A stretch of DNA of 64,000 bases. Source: Amycolatopsis sp. MtRt-6. Lineage in GTDB: Bacteria; Actinomycetota; Actinomycetes; Mycobacteriales; Pseudonocardiaceae. Made by a program: the position numbers and the translations under genes. Location of the stretch: positions 62,001 through 126,000 of the forward strand of contig NZ_JADWPD010000017.1 of NCBI RefSeq assembly GCF_017308975.1, in the 5' to 3' direction. Below the pieces are notes generated by a model. The model made no database searches. It saw nothing but the letters and a program-made list of their open reading frames with translations, and had not been told where the DNA came from. Positions 35,227-46,447 of this stretch are shown here, in pieces (position 1 is the first letter of the stretch; the number at the start of each line of letters is the position of its first letter).

Positions 35227-36024
35227 TCAGGGCTCCGGGTTCAGCAGGTCCGTCAGCGCCGCGGCGAACTTCGCCGGGTTGCGCTGCGGCGCCAGGTGCG
35301 CCCCCGGCATCTCGGTGAACGGCAATCCCAGCTCCAGGGCCAGGATCTTCGCCGGCTGGTAGTGGTAGCGGCCGCGGCTGCCCTCGCCCGCCACCGGGAA
35401 GATCTCCGTGCTCGCCTTGCGCAGCGCCCGCAGGTCCGGCAGGTAGTCGAAGAACTCCGTCAGCTCGCGGTCGAACAGCCGGATCCAGTCGGCTTCGTGG
35501 GGGAGGCGGATGTTCGGCAGGTCCGGCAGGGCCGCGCCGGCGATGGCGTCCGCGAAGCGCGTCACCGCCGCCATCAGCTCACCCGACCGGGCCAGCCGGA
35601 CCTGTTCCGCCGCCGCTTCGAGCCAGCCGCCCGCGTCCGGCATCAGGTGGACCGCCGGGGGTTCGTGCGCGACCAGCGTCGTCACGCGGTCCGGGTACCG
35701 GGCGACGAGGTCGAGGCCGATCAGCGCGCCCGCGCTGGAGCCGAACACCTGCGCCGGGCCGTCGGCCGCGTGGTCGAGGACCGCCAGCGCGTCGTCGGCC
35801 TGCCGGGCCACCGGGACCGGGCCCGTCGTCGTGTCCGTGCTGCCGAAGTGCCCGCGGCGGTCGTAGGTGATCACGGTGTACTCCGCGTACAGCTGCTTCG
35901 CGAGCGCGCGGTAGGAGTCACCCGATCCGGTGCCTCCGGCGATCAGCAGCAGGGCCGGGCCCTCGCCGCCGCGGCGGACGAGGAGCTCGCCGTCCTCCAC
36001 CGGGCAACGGCTTTCCGAGATCAT
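35227..36024 (-). CDS. Alpha/beta-hydrolase
   Basis: A 265-residue alpha/beta-hydrolase. The nucleophile elbow is FGSSAGALIG, the oxyanion region is LLIAGGTGSGDSY, and a late PGAHLAPQ supplies the likely catalytic histidine. It resembles the esterase/haloperoxidase-like hydrolases of actinobacteria. No substrate is indicated; it is a stand-alone gene not obviously tied to the sterol genes that follow. Confidence 0.82.
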   Translation of the reverse strand: MISESRCPVEDGELLVRRGGEGPALLLIAGGTGSGDSYRALAKQLYAEYTVITYDRRGHFGSTDTTTGPVPVARQADDALAVLDHAADGPAQVFGSSAGALIGLDLVARYPDRVTTLVAHEPPAVHLMPDAGGWLEAAAEQVRLARSGELMAAVTRFADAIAGAALPDLPNIRLPHEADWIRLFDRELTEFFDYLPDLRALRKASTEIFPVAGEGSRGRYHYQPAKILALELGLPFTEMPGAHLAPQRNPAKFAAALTDLLNPEP

Positions 36025-36084
36025 GCCTCGAAGTGAAGCACAACCTGTTCACCCGACCGCGTGGTGGTCGGCCCCGTCGGACTG

Positions 36085-37242
<1,158 letters not shown>

Positions 37243-37285
37243 GTCGTCCCTTTCGTCGGGAAACACTGTTCACTGCCTCAAAAAC

Positions 37286-37299
37286 TAGAACAAGTTATC
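37286..37299. promoter_or_regulatory. KstR-type operator, fadA5 side
   Basis: The 14-mer tagaacaagttatc matches 7 of 8 fixed positions of TnnAACnnGTTnnA (the last A is c). It lies 43 bp before the fadA5 start in the fadA5/cyp125 spacer. Confidence 0.7.
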
Positions 37300-37438
37300 G
37301 TTTATGGCAAGTCTGCGCAGGCTCGACCCCTTCTTGATCTTTCCGTGGTGAGCGCACGCTCACCTGGCCTCATCGGTTAAGTAAACGGGTTTCACTTACG
37401 GTCTTCCCTTGGTTAACACCGTATGCTTCAATCCAACC

Positions 37439-37452
37439 TAGAACGTGTTACA
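37439..37452. promoter_or_regulatory. KstR-type operator, cyp125 side
   Basis: The 14-mer tagaacgtgttaca matches the KstR consensus at all fixed positions. It lies 21 bp before the GTG start chosen for cyp125 and argues against the more upstream ATG at 37423, which would place the operator inside the gene. Confidence 0.82.
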
Positions 37453-37473
37453 AGCCGAACCGTGGGAGGCAAC

Positions 37474-38700
37474 GTGGCCGCTCCGCTCATCCCCGCCGGG
37501 TTCGACTTCACCGATCCCGATCTGTTGGCAGAGCGACTTCCCGTCGCCGAGTTCGCCGAGCTGCGGCGGACCGCCCCGGTGTGGTGGAACCCCCAGAAGC
37601 ACAACACCGCCGGCTACCGCGACGACGGGTACTGGGTCGTCTCGCGCCACGCGGACGTCAAGGAGGTCTCCCGCGACAGCACGCTGTACTCGTCGCGCGA
37701 AAAGACCGCCATCATCCGCTTCGACGAGAACATGACCGAGGACAACCTCGAGGCGAACCGCCTGGTGCTGCTCAACATGGACGCCCCCCAGCACACGAAG
37801 CTGCGGCGGATCGTGTCGAAGGGCTTCACCCCGCGGTCCATCTCGAAGCTCGAGGACACGCTGCGCGACCGCGCCGAGCGGATCGTCTACGAAGCGCGCA
37901 AGAAGGGGTCGGGCGACTTCGTCACCGACGTCGCGTGCGAGCTGCCGCTGCAGGCGATCGCCGAGCTGATCGGCATCCCGCAGGACGACCGGCTCAAGAT
38001 CTTCGACTGGTCCAACCAGATGGTCGCCTACGACGACCCCGAGTACGAGGTCGCGCCGCTGGAAGCGTCCGCCCAGCTCGTGGGGTACGCCTGGAACATG
38101 GCCGAGGACCGGCGCAAGTGCCCGATGGACGACATCGCCACCAAGCTCGTCCAGGCCGACGTCGACGGCGAATCGCTGGGCTCGGACGAGTTCGGCTTCT
38201 TCGTCATCCTGCTCGCCGTCGCCGGCAACGAGACCACGCGCAACGCCATCACCCACGGCATGAAGGCGTTCCTGGACCACCCGGATCAGTGGGCGCTGTT
38301 CAAGGAGCAGCGGCCGAAGACCGCGCCCGACGAGATCGTCCGCTGGGCCAGCCCGATCGTCGCGTTCCAGCGCACGGCCACCCGTGACACCGAGCTGGGC
38401 GGCGCGCAGATCCGCAAGGGCGACCGCGTCGGCATGTTCTACAGCTCGGCCAACTTCGACCACGAAGTCTTCGAGGACCCGGAGAAGTTCGACATCCTCC
38501 GCGAGGACAACCCGCACGTCGGCTTCGGCGGCACGGGGTCGCACTACTGCATCGGCGCCAACCTGGCCCGCCTGGAGATCGACCTGATCTTCAACGCGAT
38601 CGCCGACGTGATGCCGAACATCACCGAGGCGGCGCCGCCGGTGCGGCTGCGGTCGAGCTGGCTGAACGGCATCAAGCACTACCCGGTGAACTACGCCTGA
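37474..38700 (+). CDS. cyp125: Cytochrome P450 CYP125, steroid C26/C27 monooxygenase
   Basis: A 408-residue P450 that oxidises the terminal methyl of the cholesterol side chain so that it can become a CoA ester. The I-helix motif AGNETTRN starts at residue 250. The haem-binding loop FGGTGSHYCIG ends with the ligand Cys359. The C-terminal LNGIKHYPV and the AFQRTA segment follow M. tuberculosis CYP125 closely. I chose GTG 37474 with GGGAGG upstream; an in-frame ATG at 37423 precedes the KstR box and is unlikely. Confidence 0.93.
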   Translation: MAAPLIPAGFDFTDPDLLAERLPVAEFAELRRTAPVWWNPQKHNTAGYRDDGYWVVSRHADVKEVSRDSTLYSSREKTAIIRFDENMTEDNLEANRLVLLNMDAPQHTKLRRIVSKGFTPRSISKLEDTLRDRAERIVYEARKKGSGDFVTDVACELPLQAIAELIGIPQDDRLKIFDWSNQMVAYDDPEYEVAPLEASAQLVGYAWNMAEDRRKCPMDDIATKLVQADVDGESLGSDEFGFFVILLAVAGNETTRNAITHGMKAFLDHPDQWALFKEQRPKTAPDEIVRWASPIVAFQRTATRDTELGGAQIRKGDRVGMFYSSANFDHEVFEDPEKFDILREDNPHVGFGGTGSHYCIGANLARLEIDLIFNAIADVMPNITEAAPPVRLRSSWLNGIKHYPVNYA

Positions 38701-38707
38701 CCGCCGC

Positions 38708-38750
38708 GGCCGGGCCGCGGCGCCGCCATCCGGCGGGCCGTGGCCCGGCC
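38708..38750 (+). terminator. Inverted repeat after cyp125
   Basis: A 9-bp inverted repeat GGCCGGGCC (38708-38716 with 38742-38750) begins 7 bp after the cyp125 stop. It probably separates cyp125 from the next plus-strand gene. Confidence 0.55.
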
Positions 38751-38769
38751 GGGGTGACATCATGACCCG

Positions 38770-39561
38770 ATGGCAGTGCGAGCGACCGTGGACGTCGAGT
38801 TCGCCATCCGCGTCACCCGGCCCGGGCCCGCGGCGATCGCGGTCGCCGCGGCGCACGCCGACACCGAGGAACTGACCGTCTCCTGGCACGGGGTCAGCGA
38901 ACTCGCCGAGTTCGCGCACGGCACCCGGGCCGAGGTCTTCGACCTGCCCACCGGCGAGCACCGCGTCACCTACCACGCCGAACGCGTGCTGGGCGAACCC
39001 GAGCCCGAGCCCGTCACACTCACCGACGTCGCCGTGTTCACCCGGCCGAGCCGGTACTGCCCGTCCGACCGCGTCGCCGGGCTGGTCCCGCCGGAAATCG
39101 TGAAGCTCAAGAACGCCGGCAAGCAAGTCGAGGCCATCGTCCGGCACGTCCACAACAGACTGTCCTATGTGGTCGGTGCGAGCCGGCCGACCGACGACGC
39201 GATCGACACCCTCCTGGCCGGTGAGGGCGTCTGCCGTGACTTCGCGCACGTCTGCATCACGCTCTGCCGCTTCCTCGACATCCCCGCGCGCTACGTCGGC
39301 GTCTACGCGCCCGGGCTCGCGCCGATGGACTTCCACGCCGTCTTCGAAGCCGCGGTCGACGGCCACTGGTACGTCTTCGACGCCACCCGCCTCGCGCCGC
39401 GGCAGACCATGCTGCGGATCTCCACCGGCCGCGACGCCGCCGACACCGCCTTCCTCGCCACGCTCGGCGGCGAACTCGACTTCCTCGGCAGCACCGTGTT
39501 CGCGACGACGGACGCCGCGCTGCCCGCCGACGACGGGTCCGGGCTGGTCGTTCTGGGTTGA
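38770..39561 (+). CDS. Transglutaminase-like domain protein
   Basis: A 263-residue protein with an N-terminal beta-rich half and a transglutaminase-like catalytic half. The Cys-His-Asp triad is visible as GEGVCRDFAH, MDFHAVFEA and VFDATRL. Such proteins usually act as cysteine proteases or cross-linkers in protein-tag or peptide metabolism. There is no signal peptide. Nothing links it to sterol breakdown, though it sits between sterol genes. Confidence 0.83.
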   Translation: MAVRATVDVEFAIRVTRPGPAAIAVAAAHADTEELTVSWHGVSELAEFAHGTRAEVFDLPTGEHRVTYHAERVLGEPEPEPVTLTDVAVFTRPSRYCPSDRVAGLVPPEIVKLKNAGKQVEAIVRHVHNRLSYVVGASRPTDDAIDTLLAGEGVCRDFAHVCITLCRFLDIPARYVGVYAPGLAPMDFHAVFEAAVDGHWYVFDATRLAPRQTMLRISTGRDAADTAFLATLGGELDFLGSTVFATTDAALPADDGSGLVVLG

Positions 39562-39611
39562 CCCCGCGTGTTGCCCGCGCCAAGACGGCCCCGGCTGGGT
39601 AGACAGTCTTC

Positions 39612-40634
39612 GTGAAGAGTTCCCCCAAGGCGCCGAGCCCCTGGGCCCGGGCACGAGCCCGGTACCGGTGGCTGGACCACATCGCCCGCGCGACCAACCG
39701 CTACATCGAGTCCGGCGGCTACCACTACGTCGCCTCGATCACCTACTTCAGCCTGCTGTCGCTGGTGCCGCTGCTGATGGTCGCCTCGTCGGTCGCCGGG
39801 TTCGTGCTGGCCACCCAGCCGCACCTGCTCGACACACTGGTGCACGCGATCGTCAGCACGCTGCCCGGCGGCCTCGGGGACAAGGCCACCGAACTGCTCA
39901 CCGGCTTCGTCGAACAGCGGACCAGCGTCGGCGTGGTCGGCCTGGCCATCGGCCTGTACTCCGGCTGGAACTGGATGAACGCGGTGCGGGACTCGCTGAC
40001 GGCGCTGTGGGGGCAGAACCGCTCGGACCAGCCGCTGCTGCGGCTGATCCTCGTCGACCTGCTCGCGCTGCTCGGCCTGAGCGCGGCGCTGCTCGTGTCG
40101 TTCACGCTCACCATCTCCGGCACCGCGCTCGGCAGCTACCTGCTCCGGCTCGCCGGCCTCGACGACACGAGCTGGGGGCACCAGCTCGTGTCGGCGTCGT
40201 CGGTGCCGCTGTCGCTGGCCGCCGACTGGCTGGTGTTCCTCTGGGTGCTCACCCGGCTGCCGCGGCAGAAGGTCGGCGTGCGCAGCGCGGTCCGCGGCGC
40301 GGTGGCGATGGCTGTCGGGTTCGAGGTGCTGAAGCTGGCCGGCGGGTTCTACCTCCGGCTCATCGGCGACTCGCCGACCGGGATCGCGTTCGGCTCGATC
40401 ATCGGTCTCATCTTCTTCATCTCGCTCGTCGCCCGGCTGCTCGTCTACGTCACGGCGTGGACGGCGACCGGCTCGGACGCGCCACCGAAGCCGGTCCAGC
40501 CGCCCGCCCCGGTGGTGCTGAAGCCGGTGGTCGTGGTGGACCCGCCGCTGGCGGTGCCCGCCACGGTCGGCGTGGTCACCGGCGTGCTCGGGACCCTGCT
40601 CGCCCTCCGCTGGCGCCGCCGCTCCCGCCACTAG
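39612..40634 (+). CDS. YihY/BrkB-family membrane protein
   Basis: A 340-residue inner-membrane protein with about six hydrophobic segments and the family hallmarks ASITYFSLLSLVPLLM near the start and FGSIIGLIFFISLVARLLVY near residue 260. A C-terminal cytosolic Pro/Val-rich part ends with one more hydrophobic stretch and a basic tail. The old name as ribonuclease BN is wrong for this family; the function is unknown. GTG start at 39612. Its stop codon runs into the 30-bp repeat element. Confidence 0.87.
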   Translation: MKSSPKAPSPWARARARYRWLDHIARATNRYIESGGYHYVASITYFSLLSLVPLLMVASSVAGFVLATQPHLLDTLVHAIVSTLPGGLGDKATELLTGFVEQRTSVGVVGLAIGLYSGWNWMNAVRDSLTALWGQNRSDQPLLRLILVDLLALLGLSAALLVSFTLTISGTALGSYLLRLAGLDDTSWGHQLVSASSVPLSLAADWLVFLWVLTRLPRQKVGVRSAVRGAVAMAVGFEVLKLAGGFYLRLIGDSPTGIAFGSIIGLIFFISLVARLLVYVTAWTATGSDAPPKPVQPPAPVVLKPVVVVDPPLAVPATVGVVTGVLGTLLALRWRRRSRH

Positions 40635-40718
40635 CGCCCCAATGTGGCCTTCGGTGCGTTGAACGCACCCAAGGCGGCCTTCGGTGCGTTGAACGCACCC
40701 AATGTGGCCTTGGGGCGC
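40634..40718. repeat. 30-bp repeat element, locus B (likely bidirectional terminator)
   Basis: Units at 40641 and 40671 (30 bp each, core GGTGCGTTGAACGCACC) plus an 18-bp partial unit at 40701, bounded by GCGCCCC and GGGGCGC. It lies between two convergent genes, overlapping the stop of one and ending 4 bp from the stop of the other (ltp3). Each unit holds its own hairpin GGTGCGTT-GAACGCACC. Confidence 0.82.
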
Positions 40719-40721
40719 TTG

Positions 40722-41881
<1,160 letters not shown>

Positions 41882-41885
<4 letters not shown>

Positions 41886-42895
41886 CGGGCCTCCAGCACG
41901 GTCACCAGGTTCTGTTGCAGGGCTGGGCCGCTCGTCGCGTGCGCCACGGCCTTGCGGGATTCGCCGCGGTGGATGCGGATCGCCGCTTCGCCGATCCGCG
42001 CGAGCCCGGCGGAGAACATCGGGTTGGCGGCCAGCGCCCCGCCGGAGGGGTTGATCTGCACGCCGTCGCCGAGCCCGAGCGCGGTCCGCAGGATGAGCTC
42101 CTGGTGCGTGAAGGGCGCGTGCAGCTCGGCGAGGTCGACGCCGTCGAGGTCCAGCGCCTTGGCAGCCGCCTCGGTGGACGGGCTTCGCGTCAGGTCTCGC
42201 GCACCCAGCACGGGGGAGTCGACGCGATGCTCGATGCCAGTGATCACCGCCGGCCGATCGACGATCGCCCTCGCCCGTTCCACAGTGGACAGGACGATGA
42301 CGGCGGCGCCGTCGGTGATCGGCGCGATGTCGTGCCGGCGCAACGGATCGGCGTAGTACGGTGTGTCGAGCAGGTCCGCGACGTCCTTGCCCGTCCCGCG
42401 GGCGGCGACCTCGGCGAGGTCCTTTTCGGACCAGATCCCGGCCTCCAGGCCCAGGCGTGCCTGGATCCCGGCGATGGAGATCGAGTCCGGCCACAGCGGC
42501 GTGACGACGTACGGGTCGAGCTGCAGGGCGAGCACCCGGCGCAGCTGCCCGGCGCTGGACTTGCCGAAGCCGTAGACGAGCGCGGTCTCGACCTCGCCCA
42601 TCTTGATCTTCAGCCAGGCCTCGTACAGTGCCCAGGCGGCGTCCATCTCGACGTGCGATTCGTGGATCGGCGGGAACGCGCCGATCGCGTCGACGGCGGC
42701 GATGAAGGAGAACGCGCGGCCGGCCAGGTAGTCCGACGAGCCGGAGCACCAGAACCCGATGTCCTGTTTGGACAGGCCGGTCTGCTTGAAGACCTCGGCG
42801 AAGATCGGGACGAGCATCTCCACGCCGTTGGTGGTACCCGGTGTTTCGCGGACGTTGGGGGCCTTCGCGAAGCCCGCGATCGCGACGTCTGGCAT
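41882..42895 (-). CDS. ltp4: Lipid-transfer/thiolase-like protein Ltp4
   Basis: A 337-residue thiolase-like protein that pairs with Ltp3. Visible landmarks are FWCSGSSDYLAGRAFSFIAA in the position of the thiolase nucleophile region, APITDGAAVIVLS, and the C-terminal NPSGGALAANPMFSAGLARI. Order DUF35-ltp4-ltp3 matches Rv3521-Rv3522-Rv3523. I chose ATG 42895, 7 bp after the DUF35 gene stop, with GAGGT upstream. It probably forms a heteromeric aldolase or thiolase complex with its neighbours; this is inference from the Ltp2/ChsH2 case. Confidence 0.88.
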
Positions 42896-42902
42896 CAGGA
42901 CC

Positions 42903-43886
42903 TCACAGGTGGTGGGCGAAGGTTTCGTAAGCCGCGTCCGGCTCGCCGGTCGGCTCGAAGTGGCTGATGTTCTCCAGCGACGTCCACCACTGATCGCGCG
43001 GCTTCCACGCGGCGCGCACGCGCATGCCCATCCTGACCTCTTCGGCGGCGCAGCCCAGCACGAGGTGGAGGAAGGCGATGTCGGCGCCGTCGAGCAGGAT
43101 GTAGGCGGCGACGTACGGCGGCTTGAGCCGCTGGCCGAGGAACGGGACGTTGACGATGCAGAACGTGGTGACGATGCCGGTGTCGGGCAGCTCGACCTCT
43201 TCGGTGGTCGGCACGCCGTCGGTCGGGCACGCGCCACGCGGCGGGATGTAGACCTTCCCGCAGGCGGGGCAGCGCTGGCCGATCATCTTGCCCTCGGCGA
43301 GCCCGCGCAGGTAGGTGCTCTCCTCGGGCGACGCCGAGTGCAGGTACTTGAGGTGCACCGGCGTGATGACGACGCTGACCGGCGCGCCTTCCTCGCGTTC
43401 GGCGACCGGGGGAGCGGCCTCGGTGGGAGTGGTGTCCGCGGCGTCCACGGGCAGGAAGTAGGCGATGTCGCGGATGTGCCCGACGACCTCGTCGGCCCAC
43501 CGCACGCGCACCCGCAGTCCACTGTGGATGTTCTCGGGCGAGCCGGCGTCGACGGCGTGCAGCATCGGGGTGTCGGCGCCGTCGAGCCTGACGAGCGCCC
43601 AGGCGAAGGGCCGGCTCAGCGGCTGCCCGTCGAGGGGTTCGGGGCACCACGACCACGAGACGACCGTGCCTTCGGTGGCGACCGGGACGAACTCGGAGAG
43701 CTGCTCGGCGGTCACCGGGTCGTACTCGACCGGCGGGACGTGCACGCGCCCGTCGCTGCCCCGGATGCCTTCGATGCGGTGGTCACGCAGCGCGTTGACG
43801 AATCGCCCGAGGACGGGCCCGGTCGAGCGGGTGTAGTCGAAGCCGACGTTCAGCGGTGCCGCAAGCGGTGTCTCGGTCACGTCCAT
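42903..43886 (-). CDS. DUF35/OB-fold partner protein of Ltp3/Ltp4
   Basis: A 327-residue protein with two OB-fold-like regions. The second follows a rubredoxin-like zinc ribbon CPACGKVYIPPRGACP around residue 207, typical of DUF35 proteins that bind acyl-CoA and pair with thiolase-like Ltp proteins. It corresponds to Rv3521. I chose ATG 43886: a more upstream start at 43916 would put the KstR-type operator inside the coding region. The operator ends only 3 bp before the ATG and no ribosome site is seen, suggesting a leaderless transcript. Confidence 0.85.
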   Translation of the reverse strand: MDVTETPLAAPLNVGFDYTRSTGPVLGRFVNALRDHRIEGIRGSDGRVHVPPVEYDPVTAEQLSEFVPVATEGTVVSWSWCPEPLDGQPLSRPFAWALVRLDGADTPMLHAVDAGSPENIHSGLRVRVRWADEVVGHIRDIAYFLPVDAADTTPTEAAPPVAEREEGAPVSVVITPVHLKYLHSASPEESTYLRGLAEGKMIGQRCPACGKVYIPPRGACPTDGVPTTEEVELPDTGIVTTFCIVNVPFLGQRLKPPYVAAYILLDGADIAFLHLVLGCAAEEVRMGMRVRAAWKPRDQWWTSLENISHFEPTGEPDAAYETFAHHL

Positions 43887-43889
43887 GAG

Positions 43890-43903
43890 TGAAACACGTT
43901 CTC
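43890..43903. promoter_or_regulatory. KstR-type operator, DUF35/ltp operon
   Basis: The 14-mer tgaaacacgttctc matches 7 of 8 fixed KstR positions and nearly touches the start codon of the DUF35 gene. A weaker perfect-core palindrome GAACGCGTTC (14-mer at 43947-43960, 6 of 8 positions) lies 43 bp further upstream. Confidence 0.7.
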
Positions 43904-43946
43904 GTTCTGCCGACAAGATTCCTCCGCGCGCTGGATCCAGTAAGAA

Positions 43947-43960
43947 AGGAACGCGTTCTC
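43947..43960. promoter_or_regulatory. Second, weaker KstR-like box
   Basis: Palindromic core GAACGCGTTC with AAC-N2-GTT, but both outer consensus bases differ. It lies in the 76-bp gap between echA19 and the DUF35 gene, upstream of the better box. Confidence 0.45.
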
Positions 43961-43962
43961 AG

Positions 43963-44751
43963 TCAGCGACCTTTGAAGTCCGGCTTCCGCTTCTCGCTGA
44001 ACGCCCGCGGCCCCTCCTTGGCATCCTCCGACGCGAAGACCTCGATCCCGTACTGCGAGTCCAGCTTGAAGGCCTCTTCCTCGTGCAATCCCTCGGTGTC
44101 GCGGATCGTCCGGAGGATGGCCCGCACGGCCAGTGGCCCGTTCGCGTTGATCAGCGCGGCCAGCTCCAGGGCCTTCGACAGCGCCGTTCCGTCCGGGACC
44201 ACGTGCCCGATCAACCCGATGGCCAGGGCTTCCGAAGCGGACAGATGACGTCCGGTCAGCAGGATGTCCGCCGCCACCGTGTACGGGATCTGACGCGGCA
44301 GCCGCACCGCCGACCCACCCATCGGGAACAGTCCCCAGCGCGCCTCCGACACCCCGAAGCGCGCCGAAGAGCCCGCCACCCGGATGTCCGTGCCCTGGAG
44401 GATCTCGGTCCCGCCCGCGATCGCCGGGCCTTCGACCGCCGCGATCAGCGGTTTCGTGAGGCGGCGGCCCTTCAGCAGCCCGGGGATGCGCGCCGGGTCG
44501 AACTTGCCCGACGCGAACGACTCCGACGGCGAATTGCGGGACATCGACTTCAGGTCCGCGCCCGCGCAGAACGCGCCGCCCGCGCCGGTGAGGACGCAGC
44601 TGCGGATCGAGTCGTCGGAATCCACCCGGTCCCAGGCCTCGACCATGATCGACATCATCTCGCCGGTGATCGCGTTGCGCGCCTCGGGCCGGTTCATCGT
44701 GACGACGAGGGTCTGCCCCTCCTGTGTCACCAGCGCGTGCGGTTCACCCAC
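43963..44751 (-). CDS. echA19: Enoyl-CoA hydratase EchA19
   Basis: A 262-residue crotonase-fold hydratase for the sterol side chain. Diagnostic segments shared with M. tuberculosis EchA19 include AFCAGADLKS (oxyanion hole), KGRRLTKPLIAAVEGPAIAG and GPRAFSEKR. The start is GTG 44751 with AGGAGGT five bases upstream; longer in-frame starts would run into the fadD19 promoter. It is divergent from fadD19, sharing a KstR-type operator, and may run into the DUF35-ltp4-ltp3 genes. Confidence 0.92.
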   Translation of the reverse strand: MGEPHALVTQEGQTLVVTMNRPEARNAITGEMMSIMVEAWDRVDSDDSIRSCVLTGAGGAFCAGADLKSMSRNSPSESFASGKFDPARIPGLLKGRRLTKPLIAAVEGPAIAGGTEILQGTDIRVAGSSARFGVSEARWGLFPMGGSAVRLPRQIPYTVAADILLTGRHLSASEALAIGLIGHVVPDGTALSKALELAALINANGPLAVRAILRTIRDTEGLHEEEAFKLDSQYGIEVFASEDAKEGPRAFSEKRKPDFKGR

Positions 44752-44789
44752 GGAAGACCTCCTGAAGGAGCAGTGCCATTGCCCGGAAC

Positions 44790-44803
44790 GATAACATGTT
44801 CTA
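44790..44803. promoter_or_regulatory. KstR-type operator shared by fadD19 and echA19
   Basis: The sequence gataacatgttcta reads on the minus strand as tagaacatgttatc, matching 7 of 8 KstR positions. It ends 10 bp before the fadD19 GTG and contains the ATG at 44796, which is therefore not the fadD19 start. Confidence 0.75.
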
Positions 44804-44813
44804 CTTTGAGGGC

Positions 44814-46433
44814 GTGGCACTCAACATCGCGGATCTTCTGGAGCACGCCGTCGACGCCGTGCCGGAGCGCGTCGCGGTCGTGTGCGGTGACCGGCAAGTC
44901 ACCTTCGCCGAACTGGAGGCGCGGGCCAACCGGCTCGCCCACCACCTCGCCGCACACGGCGTGGGACGCGGATCCCACATCGGGGTCTACTCCCGCAACT
45001 CGATCGAGGCCTTGGAGGCGATGATCGCGGCGTACAAGCTGCGCGCGATCGCCGTCAACGTCAACTACCGGTACGTGCACGGCGAACTCGTCTACCTCTT
45101 CAACGACGCCGAGATCGTCGCGCTCGTGCACCAGCGCAGCTACGCCGACAAGGTTGCCGCGGCGCTGCCCGAAGCGCCGAAACTGAAACACGTTGTCGTG
45201 ATCGACGACGGCGAAGAAGGCGACTACGAGCGCTACGGCGGCGTCGACTACGAAACGGCGCTCGCCGGGCAGTCCCCCGAGCGCGATTTCGGCGAGCGCT
45301 CCGGCGACGACCTCTACATCCTCTACACCGGCGGCACCACGGGCTACCCGAAGGGCGTGCTCTGGCGGCAGGAGGACGTCTGGCGCGCGCTCGGCGGCGG
45401 GATCAACTTCGTCACCGGCGAGTACGTCCCGGACGAGTGGACGCTCGCCGAGCAGGGCAAGGCCGGGAGCCTGAGCCGGCTGCCCTGCGCGCCCCTGATC
45501 CACGGCGCCGCGCAGTGGGCCGCGTTCGGCGCGCTGTTCACCGGCAGCCCGGTGATCTTCGTGCCGCGCTTCGACCCGCACGAGATCTGGAAGGCCGTGC
45601 AGAAGCACAAGGTCCAGGTCCTCACGATCGTCGGTGACGCGATGGCCCGGCCGCTCATCGAGGCCTATTACGAGGGTGGCTACGACGCTTCGTCGATCGT
45701 CGCGGTGTCGAGCCACGCCGCGCTGTTCTCGCAGTCGGTGAAACAGCAGTTCGTCGAGCTCGTGCCGCCCCACGCGCTGGTCACCGACGCGATCGGCGCG
45801 TCGGAGAGCGGCTTCACCGGGATCGGCGCGGTGGCCAAGGGCGCCGACCACAGCGCCGGCCCGCGGGTGAACTTCGGCCAGGACGCCGTCCTGCTCGACG
45901 AAGACGGCAACATCGTCGAGAAGAAGCCGGGCGCGACCGGGCTGATCGGCCGCCGCGGGCACGTCCCGCTCGGCTACTACAACGATCCCGAGAAGAGCAA
46001 GAAGATCTTCGTCGAGGTCGACGGCGTCCGCTACGTCGTGCCGGGCGACTACGCCCGCTACGAGGAGGACGGCACCGTCACGCTGCTCGGCCGCGGCTCG
46101 CAGTGCGTCAACACCGGCGGCGAGAAGGTCTACCCGGAGGAGGTCGAAGGGGCGCTCAAGTCGCACCCCGACGTCTTCGACGCGCTCGTCATCGGCGTCC
46201 CGGACGAGCGGCTCGGCCAGCGCGTCGCCGCCGTCGTCCAGCTCCGCGAGGGCGCCGAGACGAACCTCGACGCGCTCGAAGAGCACGTCCGCGGCGAGAT
46301 CGCCGGGTACAAGGTGCCGCGCACGATCTGGCTGGCCGGCGAGATCGGCCGGTCGCCCAGCGGCAAGCCGGACTACCCGTGGGCCCAGCGCTACGCCGCC
46401 GAGCACGAACCGGCCACGGCCCAGCCCGTCTGA
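44814..46433 (+). CDS. fadD19: Steroid-CoA ligase FadD19
   Basis: A 539-residue AMP-forming acyl-CoA synthetase that activates the oxidised cholesterol side chain (C26 acid) as a CoA ester. The P-loop is LYTGGTTGYPKGV, the A5/A7 region reads GASESGFTG and GDYARYEEDGT, and the C-terminal catalytic lysine is in SPSGKPDYPW. The N-terminus VALNIADLLEHAVDAVPERVA matches FadD19 and fixes the GTG at 44814. No ribosome site is visible between the operator and the start, so a very short leader or leaderless mRNA is likely. Confidence 0.92.
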   Translation: MALNIADLLEHAVDAVPERVAVVCGDRQVTFAELEARANRLAHHLAAHGVGRGSHIGVYSRNSIEALEAMIAAYKLRAIAVNVNYRYVHGELVYLFNDAEIVALVHQRSYADKVAAALPEAPKLKHVVVIDDGEEGDYERYGGVDYETALAGQSPERDFGERSGDDLYILYTGGTTGYPKGVLWRQEDVWRALGGGINFVTGEYVPDEWTLAEQGKAGSLSRLPCAPLIHGAAQWAAFGALFTGSPVIFVPRFDPHEIWKAVQKHKVQVLTIVGDAMARPLIEAYYEGGYDASSIVAVSSHAALFSQSVKQQFVELVPPHALVTDAIGASESGFTGIGAVAKGADHSAGPRVNFGQDAVLLDEDGNIVEKKPGATGLIGRRGHVPLGYYNDPEKSKKIFVEVDGVRYVVPGDYARYEEDGTVTLLGRGSQCVNTGGEKVYPEEVEGALKSHPDVFDALVIGVPDERLGQRVAAVVQLREGAETNLDALEEHVRGEIAGYKVPRTIWLAGEIGRSPSGKPDYPWAQRYAAEHEPATAQPV

Positions 46434-46447
46434 GGAGGACAGAGAGA

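Noticed and set aside
37423..37473. Upstream ATG start for cyp125
   Set aside because: It lies upstream of a perfect KstR-type box, lacks a ribosome site, and adds residues absent from CYP125; GTG 37474 has GGGAGG.
43887..43916. ATG 43916 as the start of the DUF35 protein
   Set aside because: The ten extra residues are encoded by the operator, and the downstream ATG begins the conserved part.
44796..44813. ATG 44796 as the fadD19 start
   Set aside because: It lies inside the KstR-type operator, and the FadD19 N-terminus aligns with the GTG at 44814.
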